DNA from: Hymenopellis radicata
Taxonomy: Eukaryota > Basidiomycota > Agaricomycetes > Agaricales > Physalacriaceae
DNA length: 35,145 nt
Assembly (NCBI GenBank): GCA_015501595.1
Contig: JADNRX010000533.1
Span: 1-35,145 of the forward strand
Direction: 5' to 3'
Each line of letters starts with the position of its first letter. Position 1 is the first letter of the stretch. Under the pieces are notes generated by a model. It did no database searches. It saw only the letters and a list, made by a program, of their open reading frames with translations, and was not told where the DNA came from. The position numbers and the translations under genes were made by a program. Shown here piece after piece: positions 1 to 8,848 of this stretch.

Positions 1-1550
1 CCACAATCTCCCAGAGTCATGTGCGCACCGCTCATGACGCGGATAACAGTGGTTCTACTCGTGTCGACGTTATCGTTATCTCTGACTCAGACGACAATGT
101 AAATGCGACTCCCATAGGACGCGCCGGGCCCTGTTTAGCTCGCCACCAGATCACCCGGGAAACCTCGGTTGACGAAATCATTGAAGTCACGGAGCTCATG
201 TCGTGTTGGCCTGTTCCTTGTGGCAAATCAGCTGCATATCTCGTTAATCTGCGCGGAGACACTCACGAGTGGCCTTTGGGTCGTGGAGGTGGCGAAATGT
301 CTATGATTGCAAAAAATCAAGGCAACGGTAAGCTCAATATACACCTCTCTGTACAGGTCTGATGTTGCATAGGATCAGGACTCCTGGGGCGGAGGCACCG
401 GCGGAGCTGTTACTGGCGAAACCCCGTTTGTGATACCGTTGGGGACGCAATGCCAACGCGCGTGGCATAAATGCCAAGGTATAGATGTCTGTAGTTTTGT
501 TCCGTCTGCGTTCCTCGATGGCGTCGAGCGCTATAAGCCCGACCCAGCTCAACGCGCAGATTGGTGGGACGCTGAGAGAAAGCAGAATATGGTTCAAGGC
601 GATAGCCCGCTGACTGCAGTTTCGAAGTGCGTAGATCGACTTGCTGTAATTCCTAAGACTGACATACCTACAGTTTCTACGAATTTTTGAAAGGAAAATC
701 GTGCAGCTATAGGAAGGCTTCCGGTCTGTGTGACGGATCCCCAAAGATGCGGGCCTTTGGACGAGATGCGACCACGGGCTTGGTCAAGGTAAATCTATTT
801 TTTTCTTTCGGCGGATATGAAATTCAACCCAGTTGTAGAAGAGCAGTGACGGCAAGTCACAATTCATTGGTTGTAGTAAATGGGCGCAAGGAGAAGCTGG
901 ACACCGTTTTGTCCCTATTGATCGGAATATTGATGAGACGCTGCTCAGCGAGTTGTTTAAGCGTAAGGGAACCTTCAGCCCCGAGTCTCTCGAAAAACAC
1001 CGATCTGCAATACCGACGAATGACTGCTGCTACGTGATCCCCATTCGTAATCACAAGCGAAAAGATCAGACATGTCGTATGTTGTAAATCTCTTCACTCG
1101 ACCGAACACTCATTGTTCTAGCATATGTACATATCACTTCTGCAGGTGTTCGGGAAAGTGGCCTCCTCAAGCGTCGTGCATGTAACACGCGGATCACCAT
1201 TTACGCACCCATTGACCGAAGTGACTACCGCGCTCTTATTGTTCTCGAGAATCCCCACAACCATCCTATGCCTGCCTGTCGGAAAGTGTCGCCAAAAGGA
1301 AAATCAGCCTACCAAAGCGCAATTCTTGAACACGGGATCATAGGTGTCACTTCTGCAAAGGTTGAGAAAGGTTAGTGATCTCACCATTCAGTAGCCTCTT
1401 TGCTGAAGCGAGTCTCAGCACCAACTACCACGCTTGTCATGGGCGGGAGCCCTGAGAGTGTCGATCCTGCACTTGCTGTATCGCGCTCGAAACGCAAACT
1501 CATCCAAGCTGCCAAACTTGCAGCATATCCACAGGGTACCGGCATAGAGG
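1..1550 (+). pseudogene. N-terminal half of an Agaricomycete transposase-like protein, split gene part 1
   Basis: Conceptual splicing gives exons near 21-327, 373-626, 674-788, 839-1076, 1122-1378 and 1392-1550; the start lies left of the window. Readable blocks in order: VIVISDSDD, EWPLGRGGGEMSMIAKNQ, a Cys-containing stretch around 460-500, KGKSCSYRKASGLCDGSPKM, QFIGCSKWAQGEAGHRF, and LIVLENPHNHPMP. The order and spacing match a family of long transposase-like proteins that I recall from Agaricomycetes (zinc-binding Cys clusters, then the PHNHPM block); that is recognition from memory, not a search. Two oddities: the first intron joins out of frame by one base, and the gap between the fifth and sixth exons is only 21 nt (GT..AG), too short for normal splicing, so small indels are likely. 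The last exon ends in phase 1 at 1550 and continues at 15755. Confidence 0.7.
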
Positions 1551-1613
1551 GTAATATACTTAAATTCATCATCTTCGAGCGATTGCTGACAGGCCATGCT
1601 GTAATTTGAGGGG

Positions 1614-1670
1614 TAATGCAGTGGTTACAACCACTGATGGTCTTTCCATAATGTGTGGTTAGAACCACCA
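1614..1670. repeat. Inverted-repeat cluster at the left edge of the inserted block
   Basis: Contains an 8-bp-arm palindrome at 1619-1636 (CAGTGGTT, 2-nt spacer, AACCACTG) and a second with 6-bp arms at 1655-1668 (GTGGTT AG AACCAC). The reverse complement of the whole stretch aligns with 15658-15712. This suggests either element ends or diverged copies of one small repeat. Confidence 0.5.
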
Positions 1671-1941
1671 AAATCCTGACCCTAGCTCAGCCTCAGTGGA
1701 ACCCTAGAGGCCTCATCACCTTTAATATATTAATACTAGTTTATGGTAATCCTGGTCTCCACCAAAACCGGGCAGCTCGAAAAAGACCGGCAACTTCCGG
1801 CTATATTCCCACGCTTCGTGCAGCCTACTGGCGGGCTCGGGCGTGTGCCGGCTGCGCAGGGCTGCACAGCAGCAATGTATGGCATCCACTTCCCCAAACT
1901 TGCTTTATATATGTCTCCTGTATGCATGAATATATTTTTTG

Positions 1942-2250
1942 CTTTAAACCCGGCTGGGAATCGTTGGATGGCGCGCTACTGCCTTGGATGCGCTTTTTCG
2001 GCATTTGCCAGAACGATTCCCACGCTCAAACTGGGCACTATCGGGCGGGCGCGTTGTGCTGGTAGCCTGATACAGACCTCTAGCATTCACTGATTCAAAT
2101 GTCTATAATAGTCTTGCGTTAATTACATCTATTCTATTACTTGAACTAATTTCCTGCCTGAAACCCGTCCAGGAATCGCTGGATGGCGCATCGCTAGGTT
2201 GGATGCACATTTTCGGCATTTTCCGAGATCCATTCCCACGCCCTCTCTGC
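1942..2250 (+). repeat. Two diverged direct copies of a hairpin-forming repeat
   Basis: Copy 1 (about 1942-2034) and copy 2 (about 2157-2250) share AAACCCG, GGAATCG, TGGATGGCGC, TTGGATGC, TTTTCGGCATTT and ATTCCCACGC in the same order, offset by about 215 bp. In copy 1 GGGAATCGTT (1956-1965) pairs perfectly with AACGATTCCC (2012-2021), so the unit could fold as a hairpin with a 46-nt loop. Copy 2 keeps only part of this pairing. It looks like a small MITE-like unit present twice. Confidence 0.55.
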
Positions 2251-2879
2251 CTGCACAGCGACCTGGATAATAATACACAGGCAGGACAGTCCGACAAGCT
2301 GCGCTTGATTTTCAGACCCTGAGATCGAACCAAGCGCACCTCCGGGCGATCGCTCGAGGTGAGCTTGACCTGGGGCACCCAAGCTCATGTGGTGTGATCA
2401 ACAAGCAAGCGCAGCTTGCCCTTATCAACATGCGCACATTGCCCAGGTGTCAACCTCATTTGCTCGCGAACATCAGGTTATTTATAATAAAATCTTCCAT
2501 TGCAGTAAAGATAATACACAAATATGCTGAATACTCTTGTACAGCTCAATCCCACTGGACTTCAGAGAGTACATTGCCATCATGGTTGAAGAGGTGATTT
2601 TCCTGCAAATCGGGTATAAGTCTCCAGTCAATGAAGGAATATGATTCACATTACTCACAAAACACCGATTCACTCAGTGCAGTCAATCTGAACAAAGAGA
2701 CCAAGCATTTGAAGGCGGACATTGTGTCCCGCAGTTTAATAATGTTTCCGATTCGACAAAGTAAGGCGCAGAAAACAAGACTTGAGGTAACAGGCTCGAC
2801 GACGGCTATTGAACTCTTCGGGAATCGTGATCACTGGAGTCATTGTATCTTGATATTGATCGTCGTCGTAGTGTTGATC

Positions 2880-3200
2880 ATCTCCAGTCGAGTGGGTCAT
2901 CGAGTGGGCCGTGTCGAGTTGTGTGTCGATCGTAGTCGAGTGGTCCATGCCGAGTTGAATCAAGTCGGTTGGGTCCAGTCAGCCATTTCCTGGCGAGGAG
3001 GCTACATCGCGTTAGTTGTGTGTCGGTCGTAGTTGAGTGGGCCGTGTCGAGTCGAGTCGGTCGTCTCCAGTCGGTCATCTCCAGTCGAGTGGGTCTCTAG
3101 TTGAGTGATCAGGTTCAGGCAGCCATTTGCTTTAGAGTAGGTCGTCCCCAGGTTTGTTCTGTGCCAGTGCAGTTGAGTGGGCCATGTCGAGTCGTCGGGA
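2880..3200 (+). repeat. Degenerate minisatellite of GTCGAGTGGGYC-type units
   Basis: Many imperfect copies of GTCGAGTGGGCC / GTCGAGTCG / GTGTGTCGRTCGTAG occur across the stretch, for example at 2903-2942 and again, in rotated order, at 3014-3053. Units are irregular in length and mixed with other words, so this is a decayed tandem array rather than a clean satellite. Confidence 0.55.
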
Positions 3201-3933
3201 CCGTCGAAATCGTTATCGCATCCATGGGCAGAGTCTGTTTCTATGTACCGTCGTACCCGTCGTCAAGATCGCCCTTGCAATGCAGTGCGAGGCATCCCTC
3301 GTGCGCTTAGGTCGGTCGTAGTCGGGCTCGGTCATCAAGCTTGAAGGAAATGAAAGAGGGAAGATCGTCGTGCTCGAAAGAGAGGCGGGTCGCCCACGCA
3401 GAGAGTCGACAGCTTGATCGGCGAGTCGTGCTTGGCGAGCAGTCGTGCGATTACGGGTCAGCGTTGATTTAGAATCGTCCGTCTTACGGTCGAGTCGTCA
3501 AGGGCTCAAGTCACCTAACGAGCTGTGTGCATCTGTAGACAGTACAGTCCGTGAAGTATGACATGGGCTGCAAAGAGTAATCGAATATGCCAGGAAGAGT
3601 GAAAAATGGTTGAAGTCAAGTGGTGGCGGTAAGTGGGGTGATGGTGAGAGGCAAGAGGCTACTTACCATTTTGGAACAATCATGGTTGAAGTTTCAACGG
3701 ATGTCACATCCATTGATCCAAGAACATTCGATTCGGACAGTGACTGATGGAAAAAAAGGACAAGAGCAAGCTGAGCTTGCATCTTGCGGGTACGATCACA
3801 ACTCACGCGACGCTTGGTTTGAAGTCAAGCTGAGCTTGATCGGCTCATCAAACGCATCACCATTATCGCAGGTCAAGCCGCGCTCATTTGAACGTCTGGC
3901 TGTGTAGAGAACGCAAATCAGGGCGCACTGGTA

Positions 3934-3959
3934 CTGTACTCTTTCGACCACATCTTCAC
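3934..3959 (+). repeat. Left terminal inverted repeat of the Ulp1/DDE element
   Basis: 26 nt beginning CTGTACTCTTTCGACC, preceded by TA. It matches the reverse complement of 8562-8587 with a single mismatch at position 22. Confidence 0.85.
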
Positions 3960-3990
3960 GATGTGTGACGCGTTATGGTACATCTTCACA

Positions 3991-4049
3991 ACTGAAGATC
4001 TTCATTGGCCCGCGTGATGCATTATGTTGTATCTAGATCTTCACGGTCT
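3991..4049 (+). repeat. Left subterminal repeat of the Ulp1/DDE element
   Basis: Begins with the palindrome GAAGATCTTC and includes GCGTGATGCATTATG and CTAGATCTTC. It is repeated in the same orientation at 8486-8545. Such subterminal repeats are often transposase binding sites; that role is inferred. Confidence 0.6.
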
Positions 4050-4301
4050 AGGTCTTCATGCGCAGCACAGCTATTCTACTTATCTTATCCCGGTCTTCGG
4101 CTATGACTGAATTCATCCTGTGCTTTATGCCCGACATCTCCCTTTGTACATGCGCACTGAGCGCCGAGTCCCCATGCCACCAATAAGAAACATCACCGTA
4201 ATATTCGATAACGACATTCTCATATGCGTAGCCATCAATATTTCGTACTTGAAAATATACCGCCCTCATTTCCTTTCCTACCCTCCTGACATTCTTCTAC
4301 C

Positions 4302-7300
4302 ATGGCCGACTTCAACCTCACCGAATGGATGAGCACCGGAAAAATCTACCAGAATGTGCCGCCACCAGTACGCCGCGCCGCAAAAGCTGCGTTGGCCATT
4401 CCCGACCTCATACGCTCTAACTTATTGCATAACGGCACGCTTCGCGGTCTTTCCACCTTCGAAATGCCTCCTTTCCAAGTAAAAACCCACCTAGAGCCTA
4501 ATATCATCGACCAATTCTTCTCTGCATATGAGCCTGATAAACTCACCGAGCTCACCATGATCCAACTTCGGCTCTCCCCACTCCCTGACGACAAGACCGT
4601 TCATCGTCTTGCAAACGTCGCTCACCAAGCCTGGCTTGACGGAAAGCGTTCCGTTCTCTACGCGCATCTTGACGAGAATGGCGACCGCACCATACGTCGA
4701 TTCCCACTTGGTGTGGTCACCTGGTGGAAGGAATTAGCAGACGTGAAGACAGCTCGGGCCCGGTGGCAAAAATCCTCCGAGAGCGTCGCAAAACAGATGC
4801 ATCAGGTGAAATTTCCTGACCGCGAGCTGCTGGCGAAGCAATCCTGGGAGCATATGAATGCCCTCCCATGGAATGCGGCCATTCGCATCCTCGACTCTGA
4901 CACACCAGTCCACACCCTTCACCGTCTCGTCGGAAATGGCTGGCTCACCTCTACCCTCGTAAACATCCAACTTCGTCTTCTCGGCGACCGTGTGCGCGAT
5001 CTCGCAGGACTCCATAGCGATGTACGCGTCGAGGACTGCGAGTTTACTAATATCCTCATGAATGCCTATCGACAGAGAGAGACGGAGGGGTACACACATG
5101 GGTGGTTGAAGGGTGTTGGCAATAGCGTTATCGTTGAAGGAAAGACATTGGCAACGATTGTCAATCTGGGAAAGGTCAAGGACGAGCAGCACTGGGTGCC
5201 ACTTATCATCAGCGGCGCCACCAAGACAGCGTACTACGGTGACTCACTTGGTGAAGAGATTCCTCCTATCCTTCAGCACTGCGTGGAGTGGTGGATTTCC
5301 CAGCACGACGTCGGCTTACAGACCACCTGGGACAAGCTCGACGTTACCGTGCAAACCGACAACTACAACTGTGCCATTTTTGCTCTTGATGCGGTCGAGC
5401 ACTATTTATTCCCATCAAACCCGCTTGTTCGGGACTCGGGCGGAGCCTTGCTACACCGACGTCTGCAGATGTTTAATCAGATTGCGGAACGCATTCGAGG
5501 AAGAGTAAGTCGATCATACCTGTTTTAGCTCACATACTGATGAACCCACTAGATAGATCTTCCAGATTCTGACGACGACGATGACGATGGTGGTATCTTT
5601 GACGAGCCCACTCCCGCGCCTAGCGGTGAATTCACATTCAGATTCCCAGTACCCCTCTCAAAAACGACAGCCGACATACCTTCTTTGGATGCCGCCACAG
5701 CAGTCAAGCGATCACGCTACCACGACGACGCCCAACACCTAACGCTAGTCCTGATAAAAAACGAGTTCATCGGGCAGCTGACGAGTCCATCCTCTGCATT
5801 CACTTCAGTTTTCCACTCCTGCCGTATCCGAGGCGAACACGAGTTTAGACGAAGACGATGACATGCCAGCATTGAAAGATGTGGATGCCTCCGATGATGA
5901 AGACGAGGATGACGAGGATGACGAGGATGCCGAGGATAGCGGTGACGAAGGTGGTGATGATGATAGTGGCAACAGCACAGGCAGCAGTGGGCTACAAGCG
6001 TCAACGTCGAGTCCGGGAGGGCCTAAAAAACTATCAGATTCGCCAACAGCGCCATTCAAGTTTGTGCTTACCGACATCTGGAAGAAAGAGAGCGTGGACG
6101 AGAGACGTGAGCGCATTGCTAAAGAGGCTGTTCAGGCGCAGGCGCAGGCACACCGCGAGAGTCTATTGATGGATGAGCAAGCTGCTGCTCAACGGAAAGT
6201 AGAGCGGCAACGCACACTCGCTCGAGATCGACAACAGCGAAGTAGGGATAGGAAGCGCGAGGCGCGAGTTGAGGATGGATGGGAACCTCGACCTGGCAAT
6301 TTTAAACGTCGAGTGAGTGCTTGATTTAGTTCAAAGAGAAGCGAAGATAACTCACCATAAATTGCTACAGAAAACTCTCTACCTCGAAGAATTCGACCGA
6401 ACGTCCGAAGATGAAATCAATGTCGCTGAAAACTCGCGTCCACGACGGCAGTTCAAGGAAGATTTGCGAGGCAAGAGGAAGGTTGCTGGTAGGCCTCGTA
6501 AGCATCAGCAGCAAACAGCTGTGCGCACGAACTGGTTTCAGCCGTTCCTCTGGGCATACATCGAGCAGGCAGCGAAGACACTCGGTCGGCCTTGGAGTCC
6601 GCGCGAGATTGTGCGATGGTTGCATACCCATCATTTGACCCTGTTCGCTGGCCTGCGAGAGCAAACCGTTGGCGGTTGGATGGACAAGGAGGCAAAGAAG
6701 AGAGGGGAGTCTGCGTGGAAGGCATCTGTCCTTCGTCGTGTCAAGACGGGAAATCGACCTGGTGGTGAGACGACGAGAACCGGCATTTTGGTAAGGGTTC
6801 GATCAGATGCTTTCCTACAATTCTCACGCGGTCCGAGCAGAGCCGGTACCCACATGTCACCGATGCCATCAATGCACGTCTGCGTGCTCTTCGCGATGTC
6901 GGCGCCGCTCTCACCATGACCACCATTCGTGCGCTTATGATCGGTTACATCGAAAAACATGCCCCCGAGGTTTTTGCCATCCAACAGTCTGACGGATCCG
7001 CATTTCGCTGCTCAGAAAGCTTTGTCCAGAAGTATCTTTCTCGCCAACTTGGATGGACATGGCGCCGGGCGACGAAGACCGCGAAAAAGGTTCCCGAGAA
7101 CGTCAACGAGGTGCTTAAGGAGGCCTATCTCCGCGAGGCGTGCATCATTCGCGATAACGTCATTCCGGGCGAGTTGCGCGTCAATACAGATCAGACACAG
7201 ATTGTGTATGCCCAAGGTACCACGACGACATGGACAGAGCGTAACGCTAAGCAGGTTCCGACAACAGGACGCGACGAGAAGCGCGCGTTTACCCTTGTAC

Positions 7301-8380
7301 CGTCTATCTCGGCCAGCGGGGAAGTTCTCCCCATGCAGGCCATCTACCATGGTCAAACCACGACATCGTGTCCATCTCGCAGCGCCCCATCTTATGACGA
7401 CGCTATGGATCTTGGACTTCGTCTCCTGCCCTCTAAATCGACAACCTACTGGTCGACACAGGAGACCATGCGGGACCTCGTCGACAACATTATTGCACCT
7501 TACTTCGATGAGAAAAAGAAGGAGCTCAACTGCGACGTCAGCCAGAAGTCTCTGTGGAAGATTGACTGCTGGAGTGTGCACAAGTCACGCGAGTTTTTGG
7601 ACTGGATGAAGACTTCTCATCCAACGATCATAATCTGCTTTGTTCCCGGCTGCTGTACAGGCCTCTGGCAACCTCTCGACGTCGGGATTCAGCGAGTTAT
7701 GAAGTTGGCTATCAAACGCGCCAGTCATCGCGATGTCGTCGCGGAAATCTCTGCACAGCTCGATGCTGATCCGGACGGCGTCATCCGACTCGATATGTCA
7801 ATTGGAACACTGCGAGACCGATCTGTAGGATGGATTGTTGCTGCCATTCGCGACATTTCAGACCGTGAATTTGTTCAGAAGGTATGATTTCTGCCTCCTT
7901 ATCTGCACATTGCGCTGACTTAGAGTTCAGGCCTTTGAGCTGTGCGCCATCGATGATCTAAACTGTTCCCAGGCATCCCTTACCTCGACGGCGACTCTGG
8001 GTATGCTGGCGAGGCTTCCACACACCCATCCGGATCTCTTTTCTCAGCTCATGGAAAACTACACCAAGTTACCCGCCAGTACCATCGATGATGAGGATGC
8101 ATTCAACAACGACACACCTGATGATGATAGTGATATACCTCTCGGGGTTGTTGCTGATGCTGTTCATCACGGCGGTGACCTTGATCTTGGTCCCGGATTT
8201 GCAGTCAATGCTGCCGACGGGGGCATTACGCGTGTCAATGTTGCAGAATCTGATCGCGATGAGGACATCGTGTTCGGGGAGGATCAAGAAGTGGTTTTGG
8301 AGTTACCTGTTGTGACGAGACGTGGGAGGAAGGTCCAGCCGAATCGCTGGTACCAGGGTGCTGTATGGGAACGCTCTTAG
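4302..8380 (+). CDS. Predicted fusion of Ulp1-like (C48) cysteine protease and DDE_1/pogo-like transposase, 1,270 aa, six exons
   Basis: Exons 4302-5504, 5553-5747, 5809-6312, 6371-6790, 6841-7881 and 7931-8380; every intron falls between codons. The donor after 5747 (GTCCTG) is weak; the others are GTAAGT, GTGAGT, GTAAGG and GTATGA. Residues about 230-380 carry the Ulp1/SENP-type catalytic order: His297 (HWVPLI), Asp314 (YYGDSL), Gln351 and Cys357 (QTDNYNC). An acidic, low-complexity linker and a charged helical stretch follow (about 400-640), then a DNA-binding-like region (PWSPREIVRWLHT, FAGLREQTVGGWMD). The transposase core has Asp891 (NTDQTQ), Asp1016 (KIDCWSVHKS) and Asp1054 (LWQPLDVGIQ), a DD(37)D spacing. 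The C-terminal tail is acidic. The start ATG lies in a good context (ACCATGG). Nearby stops separate the exons only through introns, so translation as one protein is an inference that needs RNA. Confidence 0.8.
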
Positions 8381-8485
8381 ATACATTGACACGCTTATTT
8401 AGACTTCCTTCGCTATGTTTGTGGTACAAGTAGGGCGAAATTTTGATTTTGGTCTCGCAAAAAGTGAAATTTACGGTACAAATTT

Positions 8486-8545
8486 GAAGATCTTCATTGA
8501 CCTCCGTGACCCGATATGCAACATCTAGATCTTCGCGTCAGAGGT
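8486..8545 (+). repeat. Right subterminal repeat of the Ulp1/DDE element
   Basis: Direct-orientation counterpart of 3991-4049. It contains GAAGATCTTCATTG, CCGTGACCCGATATG and CTAGATCTTCG. The GTGACCCGATATG word recurs in the MITE at 17568-17811. Confidence 0.6.
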
Positions 8546-8561
8546 CCGCGTGACGCGTTAT

Positions 8562-8587
8562 GTGAGGATGTGGTCGAAAGAGTACAG
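8562..8587 (-). repeat. Right terminal inverted repeat of the Ulp1/DDE element
   Basis: Reverse complement begins CTGTACTCTTTCGACC. It is followed by TA at 8588-8589, completing the target duplication. Confidence 0.85.
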
Positions 8588-8840
8588 TAATCTACCGGTT
8601 ACTTCCATCTGAAATTGCCACTCAGATATTTTAGCACCCACCGTGTGTGGGCAGGCGGGACACCAGGTCCCTGATAAAATTCACCAAAATGAGGATTAAT
8701 CTATCGCTTTGTGTTTTGTCATCACTCAGAATTTTCCGTGTCCTTCCTGCCCCGCCATTACAGCTGAATGTTTCGGTCCAAAGAAAAGTGCCACTTGGGT
8801 ACAGCCGTCGTGCGCGACGGCGGGGCTTGCGGGCCTCGGA
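8588..8840. other. Short spacer between the two complete transposons
   Basis: About 250 bp without a gene. It holds a small perfect stem at about 8807-8822 (CCGTCG TGCG CGACGG). It belongs to the older block into which both elements inserted. Confidence 0.4.
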
Positions 8841-8848
8841 AATATTCG

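Larger units (their letters stand above)
1671..3931. other. Non-coding, repeat-rich stretch
   Basis: No recognisable gene in 2.3 kb. ORFs here are short and resemble no family I know. The stretch holds two copies of a hairpin repeat (1942-2250), a GTCGAGT-type minisatellite (2880-3200) and several short CAAGC/GCTTG palindromes, annotated separately. It is probably remnant transposon sequence inside the larger inserted block. Confidence 0.5.
3934..8587 (+). mobile_element. Complete DNA transposon encoding an Ulp1-protease/DDE-transposase fusion
   Basis: The left end CTGTACTCTTTCGACCACAT (3934 on) is repeated inverted at the right end (8562-8587): 25 of 26 positions match. Both ends are flanked by TA (3932-3933 and 8588-8589), as expected for a Tc1/mariner/pogo-type target duplication. 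Next to the ends lie subterminal repeats of about 59 bp (3991-4049 and 8486-8545) in direct orientation, each containing GAAGATCTTCATTG and CTAGATCTTC. Inside is one long spliced ORF on the + strand (4302-8380) with no frameshift or premature stop. Length 4,654 bp. Intact ends plus intact coding suggest a recent, possibly mobile insertion. Superfamily assignment rests on the TA duplication and the DDD catalytic core. Confidence 0.85.
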
